From Microbacterium phyllosphaerae (GTDB taxonomy: Bacteria; Actinomycetota; Actinomycetes; Actinomycetales; Microbacteriaceae): 64,000 bases of DNA. Numbering within the stretch: position 1 is the stretch's first letter; each line of letters opens with the position of its first letter. Positions 32,501-36,825 of this stretch are shown here, in pieces. The DNA lies in NCBI RefSeq assembly GCF_017876435.1, contig NZ_JAGIOA010000001.1, positions 2,480,001 to 2,544,000 of the forward strand, written 5' to 3'. A program made the translations under genes and the position numbers. The notes under the pieces were generated by a model. That model saw only the letters and a list, made by a program, of their open reading frames with translations, was not told the DNA's origin and made no database searches.

Positions 32501-32767
32501 GGCCGCGTGCAGATCGGCGCAGGGGCCGTTCGTCGTGGCCGTCGTCGCGGAGCACGCGAGCACACCGTTGCCGGCCATGATGAAGTCGCCGTTGACGTTC
32601 GCCTGGTAGTTCGGGGCGGTGCCGGAATTGGTGCCCCACTGCACGACAGCGGCTTCGGCAGCCTGCGGTGCACCGAGGGTGAAGCCCGCGGCGATCACGG
32701 CGATGGCGGTGGTCATGGCGATGGTGGATCTACGCCACCCGCGACGAACACCTCCCCCCGCCATCAC
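14585..32767 (-). CDS. Giant LPxTG-anchored repeat surface protein (adhesin-like)
   Basis: 6060 residues in one uninterrupted 18.2-kb frame. Residues 1-40 are a signal peptide ending near QAAEA. Residues 41-420 form a unique head region with paired cysteines, then a first Ig-like domain (about 420-509). Residues 510-6005 are 47 tandem units of about 117 residues of the DUF7507/DUF11 type, each with a GDxVxYxFxxxNTGNVTL strand pattern, a DPL-GLS loop, a W-P-G-x-x-G-x-L-x-P-G-x-x-x-x-A element and a TQADVDAGSVxNTATA edge. LPFTG at 6018-6022 followed by a membrane helix and an RRRR tail is a class sortase anchor. It is probably a long surface stalk for adhesion or biofilm. No sortase gene is in the window. 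A GAGGGGGG ribosome site precedes the ATG. Confidence 0.93.
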   Translation of the reverse strand: MMAGGGVRRGWRRSTIAMTTAIAVIAAGFTLGAPQAAEAAVVQWGTNSGTAPNYQANVNGDFIMAGNGVLACSATTATTNGPCADLHAASSTNANNVNDNFVMSQNNSVAGFTSNSSSATMTIPAGATVVKAFLTWSANTGVYTGDTRRLCAQYSAARGVATMPSGSATGYTSRAVQLKVAGSSVINVSPQSMLADPASQATALYYSASADVTSAFAAVPTGSEVTISAGNIWTPTGAGCYAGWSINVVYDYGTFIADNPASVPHNIIYYEGHVRQGANDADLTVAFNGFTAVAAGTRAGFTLFEGDRNITGDTASYSRGGSTPYTEIANAAGATGNVGISRAVGSVRYTGTAGTAFTNQNVDVATVPLTNVVAGDSTVNLRLGTSGDSYLLRNAMLSVPTAGLQLVKTFDGTADTQSRTSGELATFTIRITNTGAGTLRNIVVTDDQANCARNLGTLTLAPLQTTTYTCTATAPSATGYVSTAEATARTVVGDFLAQDNDSTTVLLSAITLAKTSALAPGGTGRAGDVVIYTFTVTNTGQSTLTDIILSDPLPGLSAITFGTWPGTVGTLTPGQSVTATANYTLKQSDVDAGSVANTATVSAADDDGGIRPSGSANRVTPIAAAGAVTVTKTGALASGTTGRVGDRINYSFTIRNTGNVTLDNASLVDPLPGLSPPAITWPTATAGVIPVGQTATATAFYTITQADVDAGSVRNIATATARTPGGTTVSGSSPQVTVPTIASAPGLTTTKSGSLTQGSGGVGSTITYTFTARNSGNTTLTNVAISDPLAGLSTLAYSWPGSAGTLAPGQSVTATATYTVTQADVDAGAVRNTATGTARTPAGATLTVPSSQSVVSTAASAPAVNLTKTGALAPGSTGKAGDVVTYSFRLANSGNVTLTEVSITDPLAGLSALSYTWPGTAGTLAPGQAVTATATYTLKQSDVDAGSVANTATASALPPSGARLSQTRAFTLPVTPAGALTVLKSGSVTTGNGGVGSTVTYNFSATNNGNVTLTQVAIADPLPGLSAITYTWPGTAGSLAPGQTVQGRATYTVRQADVDAGTVTNTATASARTPGGASVTGTSPTTRVNTVAAAPASTTTKTATVSGTAAVGDVITYTVRTTNTGNVTLTDVAVTDTLAGLSAFTYTWPGTSGRLAPGQTVTAVATYTIKQADVNAGSVRNVASSSAVYGTTPVTSTSGTVTTNTVTASAGIVTTKTGALQSGSSGRAGDTIVWSITLRNPGNVTLTGVAVADSLPGISVPTYGTWPSGTTGVLQPGQTVTATATSVISQTDVNSGAVSNTATGSGTPPTGAAVTSTAPATVSLASAPGLVLTKTGAVTSGNGSVGSTITYSFSARNTGNVTLTGVAITDPHAGLSTIAYTWPGTAGTLQPNQTVTATATYSVRQSDVDAGSAKNTASASGTPPTGAAITASSGEVTVATVAAAPGIAITKTASGGGGGVGSVITYTFRASNTGNVTLTGVGITDPLPRLGALQYQWPGAAGTLAPGQTVVATAPYTVTQADVNAGSVTNTATATGTGGGTTATAASGAVTTPTATSAPAVSVTKTGTLSGTGAAGDTITYAFTVRNSGNVTLTGVSLVDPLIGQAPVPLSGWPGAAGTLQPGQSVSGTATYTVKQTDVDAGAVANTATATGTPPRGAAVTGTAPSTVRIAAVPSIAVQKTGSVTTGSGEVGSTVTFAFTIRNSGNVTLSGVTLTDTLAGLSAPSITWPGSPNTLTPGQTATGTATYTVRQADVDAGSVRNTASVSGRPPTGAVVSATSTEAVVPTSVAAPGLTVTKSADTAAGTRVGDVITYTIRATNSGNQTLTGVTLSDPLSGLSALSVTWPGANGVLAPGQTATARATYVITQTDVNSGSIRNRASATATAPGGASVNASSADVVTPTVTAAPRLTLDKTASLAPGATGRAGDVVTYSFTVRNAGNVTLTSVGIADALPGLSTIAYTGWPGATGTLQPGQSVTATATRALTQSDVDAGSVANTATATGTPPTGDAVQATAAATLPLIAGPLLTLGKTGVYTQGNGAVGSVITYTFTARNAGNVTLTGVAVTDPHAGLSTIALTWPGTAGTLAPGAQVVGTATYTVTQADVDSGTVRNTARVTGTPPSGPAVGADSQTVSLATVAAGPALTTAKSASVGGTGAVGDVVDYTVRVTNTGNVTLRSVVVSDPMAGLTPFTYTWPSDAGVLAPGAQVVARASHTITQADVDAGSIVNVATGSGLSPNGTPVSAASGTVTTPTAAGDPRLQVVKSGTLPGGATGVAGETITWTVSIRNTGNVTLSGVTATDSLPGISDLAYGVWPSGTAGVLAPGDVVTATATSTVRQTDVDAGAVSNAATAIGTPSRGQATSAVGSATVPLTSAPALTIQKSGAYTAGTGSVGDTITYSYTVRNAGNVTLTGVAVSDPHSGLSTISYGAWASGTTGTLAPNQTITATATYQVRQSDVNAGSITDVATASGRPPTGAAVSATSQTVVLGTATPAPAILTTKTASVGGPGQLGDLITYTLRATNSGNVTLTGVALSDPAPGLSPLAYGPWPGASGTLQPGESVTATATHRITQADLDAGSVSNTAASTGAPPTGPAVTDPSDTVVTATAAQTPDIEVTKTGTLAGGATARAGDAVAYSFSLRNTGNVTLTGVALADLEPGVSPLVYSWPGAEGVLAPNQVVTATATYALTQADIDAGAVDNVVSGSGTAPGGASITENDDVTVPIAPSASIDVSKTGTVVGDGVGDGEAGDQIRFDFVVVNTGNVTLTDVELADSIPGLVPTVTWPDAGSAGVLAPGATATATAVYEITQADVNSGSVPNSVTASGAPPTGADVTATDSVQVATGAQRSELRLSKSGTTPPGEAGLGDDITYTFVLSNTGNVTVTGIVISDPLVGLSDIVADWPGADGVLDPGQSVTATATLEITQTHVDAGRVLNTATASGTAPVGAVSTTSPQSIVPVEAAAPSVAVTNSGSLPPGSAAGSTVTWTYTLKNTGNVTLSGSALSDALAGTTAPVYQWNGQAGILAPGETVTATATTVLTQADVDAGSIISLVTGRGTAPTGAVVTATAPATVTIASTAGLTLDKSASQTEDLAVGDIVTFTFDITNAGTATIDAIALSDPLPGLSAITFGPWPSATGTLAPGGAVRASAQYTVTQADVDAAGVRNIATVTGLTPSDAAVSASDIVTLATETRAPALELVKADELSGDGVLGDSIGYTFTVRNAGNTTVTDIAIADELEGISGIVFGAWPSGETGRLAPGQEVTATAQYTIGQADVDAGEVLNTAIAAGTTPTEVDVSSTEAEVTTPLAAAGPALTATKRGTLAAGSTGRAGDTVEFRFSVVNTGDVTVSEVAFDDALTGLSPLAITWPDATRPGVLAPDAEATATATYVLLQSDVDAGAVSNAVTVTGTPVRGTLAPAPAAATVPITPGAALSAVKTGVLAAGDIGAVGDRIDYTVVVTNTGNVTVTGGILVDPMEGLQGVSIAWPDPAVPGRVGVGESATGRGFYLLTQADVDAGFVENTASVAAFAPGGVRVSADTNTVRVNTVLPAAGLSVSKSGVASGAGAVGDVVSYEFGVTNTGNVTVSGVVLSDAVPGVVLSGVVWPDAGAPGVIAPGETATATGSYVIVQADVDAGRVVNTASASGVPARSEPITVVSAESVVPTVAAAPAVSVTDRGALAPGASGRAGDVVTWTYVLTNDGNVTLTGAALADALTETTPPSYTWTTPVGILAPGESVTATATYVLTQADVDAGSVTSLVTGTGTPANGGAVVSATSPATVPIVSAPELVVTKDDTATGGSVGDTIEYAFTIENRGNVTLSGVVLSDTLSGLSTPTITWPTTNRVLAPGEVATATATYVITQSDVDAGDVTNTASASASLPGGTSISASSDAVVTPLDVFAPAVVTTKSAVIANGAGGAVGDVIEYTVTVRNSGNVTLDGVGIVDELDDLSDISVVWPGVEGVLAPEQILVGTARYVITQADVDRGSVSNIAVGSGTDPSDTTVEDPSDRVVVPTVVAAPDATVSKSGVLEPGATGRAGDTVRYSFRIANTGNVTLSGVALDDQLVGLSDIVVSWPGADGVLAPGATADATAEYELTQADVDRGRVDNSVTLTASAPGGAPVERTATATVPITEAAELTTVKSGQVLEPGIGAVGDVIEYRLVVTNTGNVTVQDGRLIDRLAGLSLPEIAWPGPEGELLVGDTVVGVARYTLTQADIDRGFVRNVAGVEAVTEQGTIVVADSNPVVINTVQPAAALTVVKDGVVDGDGGAGGSVDYTFRITNTGNVTVSAITLADPMPGLSVPEITWPGTAGVLAPGQTAIATAGYTITQTDVDAGSIANAATASGSSRGGPVTSPAGIETVDTQGIQASIVVDKTAALDPDATGVAGDVVTWSYSLQNTSNVTLTGVALTDRLSGSTAPEYTWPDPSRPGVLLPGQTVTAVSTYELTQADVDRGGVSSAVDGVGTPPRGADVTGSSVASVEIAARPGIAATKSGVVDGAGDVGDRIDYTFGITNTGNVTLTLVDLVDALVGVSSPTFDWPGEPGILLPGETVDAAADYTVTQADVDRGSVTNIATASGKPPVGDTITASTPPTNTSVAAAAPELLTGKTATVRGDGAVGDIVDYSFTIENTGNVTVSAITLSDPLPGLSAPTVRWPGETGVLAPGEVATATASYAIVQTDVDAGEIVNIATAAGASPSGAAVQDDSDRVSTPTIEADAGITIDKTGALAPGSTGQVGDVVQFGFTIANSGNQTLRAVELSDALSGLSAIDVVWPSDDPAATGVLPVGSVARGTATYTLTQADIDAGSVANAVEVVASTPAGTTVDAADAATVTIPRTPALSAVKSGVLAAGDIGAVGDTVQYEVVVTNMGNVTVTGGVLVDPMVGLYDVSIVWPDPAAPGRVGVGEQAVGRGKYDLTQADVDAGFVENTASVAAFAPGGVRVSADTNTVRVNTVLPAAGLSVSKSGVASGAGAVGDVVSYEFGVTNTGNVTVSGVVLSDAVPGVVLSGVVWPDAGAPGVIAPGETATATGSYVIVQADVDAGRVVNTASASGVPARSEPITVVSAESVVPTVAAAPAVSVTDRGALAPGASGRAGDVVTWTYVLTNDGNVTLTGAALADALPGASAPSYVWQGAEGVLVPGQSVTATATYVLTQADVDAGSVTSLVTGTGTPSTGARAAATTPATVSLVAAPGLVFSKTASLDAASANGTGDGVTFDFRIENSGTVTLSGVAITDELVGIGPITVDWPAAAGVLAPGQIARGTASYDISQEDVDRGSVQNTASVRATTPSGEVLSTRSTIEPIPTADHAPSIQTVKGGSYVSGTGGVGSIIEYTFDITNTGNVTLRLIRLQDDLEGLGTPRIEFPSATGILPPGGTATGVARYTVTQDDVDAGSITNVATSFGTSPRGVVVSDSSAPFTIDTDSPTNPEQAIRTTQSAQLAAGDVGVLGDSVDYTFTIQNTGNTTLNGVTLSNTVAGLTGFAYTWPDAANPGRLLPGQTVTITASHLVTQQDVDTGTVRNTATGSGTPPAGAVVTSRTPMTIVPLVGGTGSLDVSKTGTRLGDGSLGTQIRYDFVITNTGTLSLSSVALTDSLDGLSDISYAEWPTADGALAPGESVSAAATYTVQQKDIDTGEVRNTASASALTPGGDPVTDESPESVVTTIGSAPSIDIEKSQVLAQGATGRPGDVVDYTFTITNTGNITLRGVTLADGQVWITGLGIAWPGEIGVLAPGQSATATATYILTQADVDAGRITSPAVTTGDGAGTVVRDETVAETVIAAAPALTLVKTAELTGAAQQGGGIRYLVTVTNTGNVTLSDVAITDDLAGLGSPTVNWPGTPGMLASGQSVTMTADYVITSADVVRQHVDNTASAVGTAPGGTTTDDADSVRVDVPDAPSIRLGMSISVKDGQKGFAGDALIFRYTATNTGTTTLTGVRITDPYPGLSSIVYTWPGEPGVLLPGQSVTATASVVITPSMEGTVVTSRAVVTSVEAQSGVQVLDVASDAVNLPQPAQIVPIDLLPFTGGGDPLPLVGGSALLLLAGLVLLLAARRRRSMRPHDLSS
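17412..18028 (-). repeat. Near-identical 617-bp block, copy A (residues 4914-5119 of the giant protein)
   Basis: Matches 21633-22249 base for base apart from two differences noticed close to the 18000 end. It covers parts of units 38-40 of the giant gene. Codon choice differs visibly from the rest of the gene: GTG, GGT and other G/T-ending codons dominate on the coding strand, where neighbouring units prefer C-ending codons. Confidence 0.9.
21633..22249 (-). repeat. Near-identical 617-bp block, copy B (residues 3507-3712 of the giant protein)
   Basis: Second copy of the block, offset by 4221 bp (1407 codons), exactly twelve repeat units away (units 26-28 versus 38-40). Similarity stops abruptly at both ends, which points to recombination or gene conversion rather than common slow descent. 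Confidence 0.9.
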
Positions 32768-32818
32768 GACCCCCCTCAGAGTCCGTCGAAAACCTTTGTG
32801 GATATACGACGTCCTCTC

Positions 32819-32848
32819 ACCCTAGGCGACGCCATCCTTTGTTGACAA
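32819..32848 (-). promoter_or_regulatory. Possible promoter of the giant surface-protein gene
   Basis: On the minus strand, TTGTCA (32848-32843) and TAGGGT (32824-32819) are separated by 18 nt and lie about 50 nt before the ATG at 32767. They resemble -35 and -10 boxes of a housekeeping promoter. This is weak evidence in a 151-nt divergent gap. Confidence 0.3.
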
Positions 32849-32891
32849 TGGTGCAGTTGTGACTGGAGCGAAGTCTGTGACCGGCACTTAC

Positions 32892-32905
32892 CTGACGACC
32901 GTCAG
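32892..32905. promoter_or_regulatory. Candidate TetR operator
   Basis: CTGACG-AC-CGTCAG is an inverted repeat with 6-bp arms located 14 nt before the TetR start codon. Such sites commonly mediate autorepression. It could also influence the divergent giant gene. Confidence 0.5.
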
Positions 32906-32918
32906 ATAAAGTCGAGGT

Positions 32919-33470
32919 ATGGACGCACGGTCGCGACGTTCGCGCGAGAGCCTTCGCGGGGCGGTCCTCACACTGGCGGGGACCACCCCGATCTCGGAGG
33001 TGACGGCATCCGCGATCAGCTTGCAGGCGGGTGTCACGCGCGACACCTTCTACCGCCACGCCGACAGCCCGACGAGCCTGCTCGCCGACGCGCTGTCCGC
33101 CGAGATCGATGAGGCGATGGAGGTCCTCCCCCAGGCCGACGTGATCGGCGACGGGGAGCGCGCACTGCTCGAACACGTGCATCGGCGAGCCGATGTGTAC
33201 CGCGGCGCGATGCATCCGCTGCTCGCTGCTCCCGTACGCGACAATCTCGAGCGGTCGATCAGCGCGGGCCTTGTGCTGTGGGCCGAGCTGCACCCCCGGA
33301 TCATCCCGGCAGTGTTCGCCGACGACGCCGCAGCCATGCGGATCGCCGTGGCCTACGCCGCGGCCGGCACCGTCGGAGCCATCGAGGAGTGGTTGCGCAG
33401 CGGGGACGACGACATCGAACGTGCCGTGAGGCTGATCCTCGCGGCGTCACCGGAGTGGTGGCTGCGTTGA
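32919..33470 (+). CDS. TetR-family transcriptional regulator
   Basis: 183 residues. The N-terminal helix-turn-helix (about 10-50) has SEVTASAISLQAGVTRDTFYRHADS, here read as the recognition helix GVTRDTFYRH. The C-terminal ligand-binding region (about 60-180) is all-helical and alanine-rich. It is followed 25 nt later by a zinc alcohol dehydrogenase with its own ribosome site, so the dehydrogenase is a likely target or operon partner. A palindrome sits just upstream. The ligand cannot be predicted. Confidence 0.85.
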   Translation: MDARSRRSRESLRGAVLTLAGTTPISEVTASAISLQAGVTRDTFYRHADSPTSLLADALSAEIDEAMEVLPQADVIGDGERALLEHVHRRADVYRGAMHPLLAAPVRDNLERSISAGLVLWAELHPRIIPAVFADDAAAMRIAVAYAAAGTVGAIEEWLRSGDDDIERAVRLILAASPEWWLR

Positions 33471-33495
33471 CAGCCGCCCGGAAGAGGAGAAGAAG

Positions 33496-34545
33496 ATGAA
33501 GGCCGCACAGTTCCACGCCAAGGAGGACCTCCGGATCGAGGAGGTTCCCGAGCCCTCGCCCGGCCCCGGACAGGTGAAGCTGCGGAACGCCTTCGCCGGC
33601 ATCTGCGGCTCCGACCTGCACGTGTACTACAGCCCCGAGGCAGCCGGCCTGGACTTCGATCACCCGCACCCGATCACCGGGTCGACGCTCCCCCAGATCC
33701 TCGGGCACGAGTTCTCCGGCACGGTCGTCGAGCTCGGCGAGGGTGTCGATGACGTCGTCGTGGGCGACCGCGTCGCCGTCTGGCCCATCTACTACTGCGG
33801 AGAGTGCCCGGCGTGCCGCCGCGGCATGTTCAACGCCTGCCAGAAGATCGGCTTCCACGGGCTCAGCTCGCACGGCGGAGGAATGGCGGAGTTCACCACG
33901 GTGGATGCCACGAAGCTGCACGTGCTTCCCGAGAACGTCGACCTGCGCATGGGCGCACTCGTCGAGCCGATGTCGGTCGCCTGGCACGCCGTCACACGCG
34001 GCGGTGTCGAGGCCGGGGGCACCGCGCTGATCGCGGGCGCCGGGCCCATCGGCATCGGCGTCTGGTTCGCACTCAAGGCGCGCGGCATCGAGAAGGTGCT
34101 CGTCTCGGAACCCAGCGCAGACCGGCGTGCCATCATCGCTGCGCTCGGCGCGACGGTCGTCGACCCGGTCAACGAAGATCTCGCCGCCGCGGTCGCGGCG
34201 CTGACCGACGGCGACGGCGTGGACGTCGCGTTCGACGCCGCAGGCGCGGGCCCGGCCGTCACCTCGTCGCTCGCCAGCCTCGTGCCCGGCGGACGCGTCG
34301 TCGTCGTCGCGATCCACGAGCGGACCATGGAGTTCCTGCCCACGCAGCTCGTCATGGCCGAGACCGAGATCGCCGGCGCGCTGGCCTACCTCCCCGAAGA
34401 CTTCGATGCGGTGATCGAGGCGATGTCCCGCGGCGTCTACGACACCACGGGCTGGGTGCAGGAGGTCGCGCTCGAGCAGGTCGTCGACGCCATCCACGCG
34501 CTCCGAGGCGGCGCCGGCGCGAAGATCCTCGTGCAGGCCGACTGA
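33496..34545 (+). CDS. Zinc-dependent alcohol dehydrogenase, butanediol dehydrogenase-like
   Basis: 349 residues of the medium-chain dehydrogenase family. The catalytic zinc ligands lie in GICGSDLHVYY and LGHEFSGTV; the structural zinc cysteines are in CGECPACRRGMFNAC (four cysteines); the NAD-binding Rossmann motif is GAGPIGIGVW near residue 180. Length and the LHVYYSPE start resemble (R,R)-butanediol/acetoin dehydrogenases, but sorbitol-type relatives look similar. A strong aagaggagaag ribosome site precedes the ATG. It ends just before a large palindromic terminator and the island insertion point, so it is the last host gene on the left side. Confidence 0.88.
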   Translation: MKAAQFHAKEDLRIEEVPEPSPGPGQVKLRNAFAGICGSDLHVYYSPEAAGLDFDHPHPITGSTLPQILGHEFSGTVVELGEGVDDVVVGDRVAVWPIYYCGECPACRRGMFNACQKIGFHGLSSHGGGMAEFTTVDATKLHVLPENVDLRMGALVEPMSVAWHAVTRGGVEAGGTALIAGAGPIGIGVWFALKARGIEKVLVSEPSADRRAIIAALGATVVDPVNEDLAAAVAALTDGDGVDVAFDAAGAGPAVTSSLASLVPGGRVVVVAIHERTMEFLPTQLVMAETEIAGALAYLPEDFDAVIEAMSRGVYDTTGWVQEVALEQVVDAIHALRGGAGAKILVQAD

Positions 34546-34557
34546 CCGCCACATGCA

Positions 34558-34597
34558 GACGGAGGGCCGAGCGGATGCATCCGCTCGGCCCTCCGTC
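34558..34597. terminator. 40-bp perfect palindrome, probable bidirectional terminator
   Basis: A perfect inverted repeat of 20-bp arms centred between 34577 and 34578 (GACGGAGGGCCGAGCGGATG and its complement), 13 nt after the dehydrogenase stop. There is no U-run, but such long GC palindromes commonly end transcripts in actinobacteria. Confidence 0.75.
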
Positions 34598-34638
34598 GCA
34601 TCCGTCCGAATGAGCCCCGGCGGTGACAGGACAACGAA

Positions 34639-34664
34639 AAAACCCCCGGAGGACCGGGGGTTTT
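34639..34664 (-). terminator. Original tRNA-Val terminator, now separated from the tRNA
   Basis: AAAACCCCCGG-AGGA-CCGGGGGTTTT hairpin, reading as a rho-independent terminator on the minus strand. It lies directly beyond the truncated tRNA 3' end at attL. The same kind of hairpin, with a different loop, sits at 50942-50965 beside the intact tRNA. The left copy is inferred to be the host's original. Confidence 0.8.
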
Positions 34665-34668
34665 CATC

Positions 34669-34695
34669 TGTGCGCGATACTGGGATCGAAACAGT
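34669..34695. other. attL core (tRNA-Val 3' fragment)
   Basis: TGTGCGCGATACTGGGATCG continues to 34690 identically to 50969-50990, followed by one mismatch (A versus C) and CAGT in both. The sequence is the T-arm and acceptor 3' end of tRNA-Val, but the rest of the tRNA is missing here. Confidence 0.92.
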
Positions 34696-34705
34696 ATCTG
34701 CGTTA

Positions 34706-34830
34706 CTGGGCAAAACCGCGTGGTTGCAGCGAACTGAGCCTTCCTGGTGCGGTTTTATCCTGATTGTGTTAAGGTCACTGGGACGCATGAGGTCGCAGTA
34801 CACCGCACAAGATATTGCCCGTTATTGCCC
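34706..34830. promoter_or_regulatory. Candidate integrase arm-type sites, left end
   Basis: TATTGCCC occurs at 34813-34820 and 34823-34830 as a 10-bp direct repeat just before the integrase start, and TTTGCCCA occurs inverted at 34706-34713. The same motif recurs three times near the right end. These may be integrase arm-binding sites that would also let integrase control its own gene. Confidence 0.5.
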
Positions 34831-34844
34831 AGGAGAGACAGGCC

Positions 34845-36005
34845 ATGGTTCCCAAGAAGCGCAAGAGGCGCGAGTCGTTCGGTGCGATTCGGCAGCGCTC
34901 GTCGGGCCGCTATCAAGCGTCGTACGTGGGGCCGGATGGAGAACGCCACAACGCGCCGCAGACGTTCGATGGCATCACTGATGCCCGCGGTTGGCTCGCG
35001 GTGCAGCAGGCGCGCATCCTCGACGGCACCTGGTCAGAGTTCGACACTGCTCGCGCGGAGTCATCCGGCAAAGGTAAAGCGCTCACCTTCGGGTCGTACG
35101 CCGAGGACTGGATCAGCACCCGAACCAACCGCCACGGAGAGCACCTCCGCCCGCGGACGGCCTCTGAGTATCGGCGCCTCCTTGCGGGTTCGCTTCGCCC
35201 GTTCGCGGACTCGCGACTGACAGCCATTACGCCGGATCAAGTTCGTTCGTGGTACTCAACGCTGATCGCAGCCGGGACGAAGACCCAGGCCGCTCGAGCA
35301 TATGAACTCTTGAAGTCGATACTTTCAACCGCGGTCGCGGACGGACGCATCAAGGTTAACCCCTGCCAGATTCGGGGCGCCGCCTCCGCGTCGACAGGGA
35401 AGAAGACCGAGCCCCCAACTCCGTCAGAGCTGCAAGCGATCCTCAATGCGATCACGCCCCGCTTCCGAGCTGCAGTGGTCTTGGCCGCATGGACCGGCGT
35501 GCGCTACGGCGAGTTGACGGAGCTTCGCCGCAGAGACATTGAGATCGTCAGCGACGATGAGTCTCAGTCGATCGTGGTCAACGTTTCCCGCGGGGTAACG
35601 CACGTCACCGGACAGGGCTTCATCGTCGGTCGCACGAAATCGGAGGCCGGAGTCCGTGCCATCGTTCTCCCTCCTCATGTCAACGACATCGTGACCGAGC
35701 ATCTGAGTGAGTTTGTAGGTAGATCCGCCGACTCGCTGCTGTTTCCATCTGCGGACGGAGGCGGGCATCTGGCTCAGTCAGCGTTCTGGAAGCACTGGAA
35801 CCCGGCTCGAATCGCGGCGGGTCGTCAAGACATGCCGTGGCACGCACTTCGTCACTACGGAGCGACCCGTGCAGCGTTGGCTGGTGCCACGCTCAAGGAA
35901 CTGCAGTCGCGCCTCGGCCACTCTACGGTCGCGGCAGCCATGAGATACCAGCACACCGCTGGACGTGACGAGGAGCTCGCGAGGCGCATGAGCGAACTCG
36001 CATGA
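34845..36005 (+). CDS. int: Tyrosine-type site-specific integrase
   Basis: 386 residues from the ATG at 34845, which has aggaga 8 nt upstream; an extension to 34815 lacks a ribosome site. An N-terminal arm-binding region (KRRESFGAIRQRSSGRY) and a SAM-like core-binding domain (about 75-170) precede the catalytic domain (about 190-386). Catalytic residues are the arginine in WTGVRYGEL, HALRH with the second arginine, the HST motif after RLGH, and the nucleophile Tyr368 in AMRYQHTAG. It recombines the tRNA-Val attB with the island's attP. It is the outermost gene of the island, as expected. Three in-frame AGA codons occur (35532, 35721, 35943), the last one directly before the catalytic tyrosine. 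Confidence 0.95.
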   Translation: MVPKKRKRRESFGAIRQRSSGRYQASYVGPDGERHNAPQTFDGITDARGWLAVQQARILDGTWSEFDTARAESSGKGKALTFGSYAEDWISTRTNRHGEHLRPRTASEYRRLLAGSLRPFADSRLTAITPDQVRSWYSTLIAAGTKTQAARAYELLKSILSTAVADGRIKVNPCQIRGAASASTGKKTEPPTPSELQAILNAITPRFRAAVVLAAWTGVRYGELTELRRRDIEIVSDDESQSIVVNVSRGVTHVTGQGFIVGRTKSEAGVRAIVLPPHVNDIVTEHLSEFVGRSADSLLFPSADGGGHLAQSAFWKHWNPARIAAGRQDMPWHALRHYGATRAALAGATLKELQSRLGHSTVAAAMRYQHTAGRDEELARRMSELA

Positions 36006-36091
36006 ACGTGATGCGGCAACCGTCGCATCCAAGAAGAGCCCCCGCCGAGCGGCAACTCGACGAGGGCTAGGTCAAACAACTAGGAGCTGAC

Positions 36092-36472
36092 ATGACCAAT
36101 ACGAGTATCCCATCCGCAATTACAGACACGCACCCGCAGTGCGAGAAGTTCACGTGGTGCGAGCTCGACCACACCGACTCGGAGATCGTGCAGTTCGCGC
36201 CTCACTCACATGAGAAGCGAATCACTCTGGAAGCCGGCGATGTCCGCCAGAGCTTCCTGCTCGAAGTGGTGAACGGAGTCCCTCGCATCGAGTGCTGCCT
36301 CGATGTCGACGAGATCTGGCGTGAGCCCGACGAGAGCACCGACTCCTTCAGGAACCTCAGCGACATCTTCACCACGGCCTCGACCCTGTACGAAGAGTTC
36401 GTGCTCGAGATGACTCCGACTCTCAAGCGGGCGCACGCCGTCACTCACGAACTCGCAAACCGAGACGTCTGA
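36092..36472 (+). CDS. Island protein of unknown function (126 aa)
   Basis: 126 acidic residues with no recognised domain. Visible features are CEKFTWCELDHTDSE at residues 13-27 with two cysteines and a histidine, a beta-rich central part (KRITLEAGDVRQSFLLEVV), and a C-terminal helix. It starts with an aggag ribosome site, and its stop overlaps the next ATG by one base, so it is co-expressed with the double-HTH protein. It sits right after the integrase, a position often used for accessory regulators or immunity genes, but I cannot assign a role. Confidence 0.75.
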   Translation: MTNTSIPSAITDTHPQCEKFTWCELDHTDSEIVQFAPHSHEKRITLEAGDVRQSFLLEVVNGVPRIECCLDVDEIWREPDESTDSFRNLSDIFTTASTLYEEFVLEMTPTLKRAHAVTHELANRDV

Positions 36473-36825
36473 TGACCGTGCACGAACAGTTCGCCAGCCT
36501 TGAGCGATCAGGCCTCTCGGCTCGCCAGATCGCGCAGATCTGCGGGGTATCAAGCCGGACGGTAGTTCGCTGGCGACAGGCGACCGGTCATAGCCACCGT
36601 CCAGCTACGACCCCTGTTCCGCGCACTCAGCTTGAGCGGGCGCTGCTGCTCCTCGAAGACGGGGCATCGATCAGTGAGGCAGCCCGAAGCATTGGCTGCT
36701 CGAACAAGACCATCTCGAAGCGCTGGCCGCAATACGCATGGAGCCAGTCCCAGGCAGGCCGTTTCGCCGCCATGGTCGCCCGCGCCAAGCGGGGTTGGAT
36801 AGAGGAAGGACATGGGCATGAGTAA
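36472..36825 (+). CDS. Protein with two helix-turn-helix motifs
   Basis: 117 residues. Two resolvase/transposase-like helix-turn-helix segments are visible: LSARQIAQICGVSSRTVVRW (about residues 14-33) and SISEAARSIGCSNKTISKRW (about 65-84). This layout suggests a DNA-binding regulator of the island or a small terminase-like DNA-binding subunit; the first is favoured because no large terminase is present. It begins at the stop of the upstream gene and overlaps the next gene by 14 nt. Confidence 0.75.
   Translation: MTVHEQFASLERSGLSARQIAQICGVSSRTVVRWRQATGHSHRPATTPVPRTQLERALLLLEDGASISEAARSIGCSNKTISKRWPQYAWSQSQAGRFAAMVARAKRGWIEEGHGHE

Noticed and set aside
34669..34695. A second tRNA-Val gene at the left att site
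   Set aside because: Only the T-arm and acceptor 3' end are present; the D and anticodon arms are missing.
33301..34803. A 500-codon minus-strand frame opposite the alcohol dehydrogenase
   Set aside because: It begins inside the att region and runs antisense through a well-supported dehydrogenase; no features of its own.
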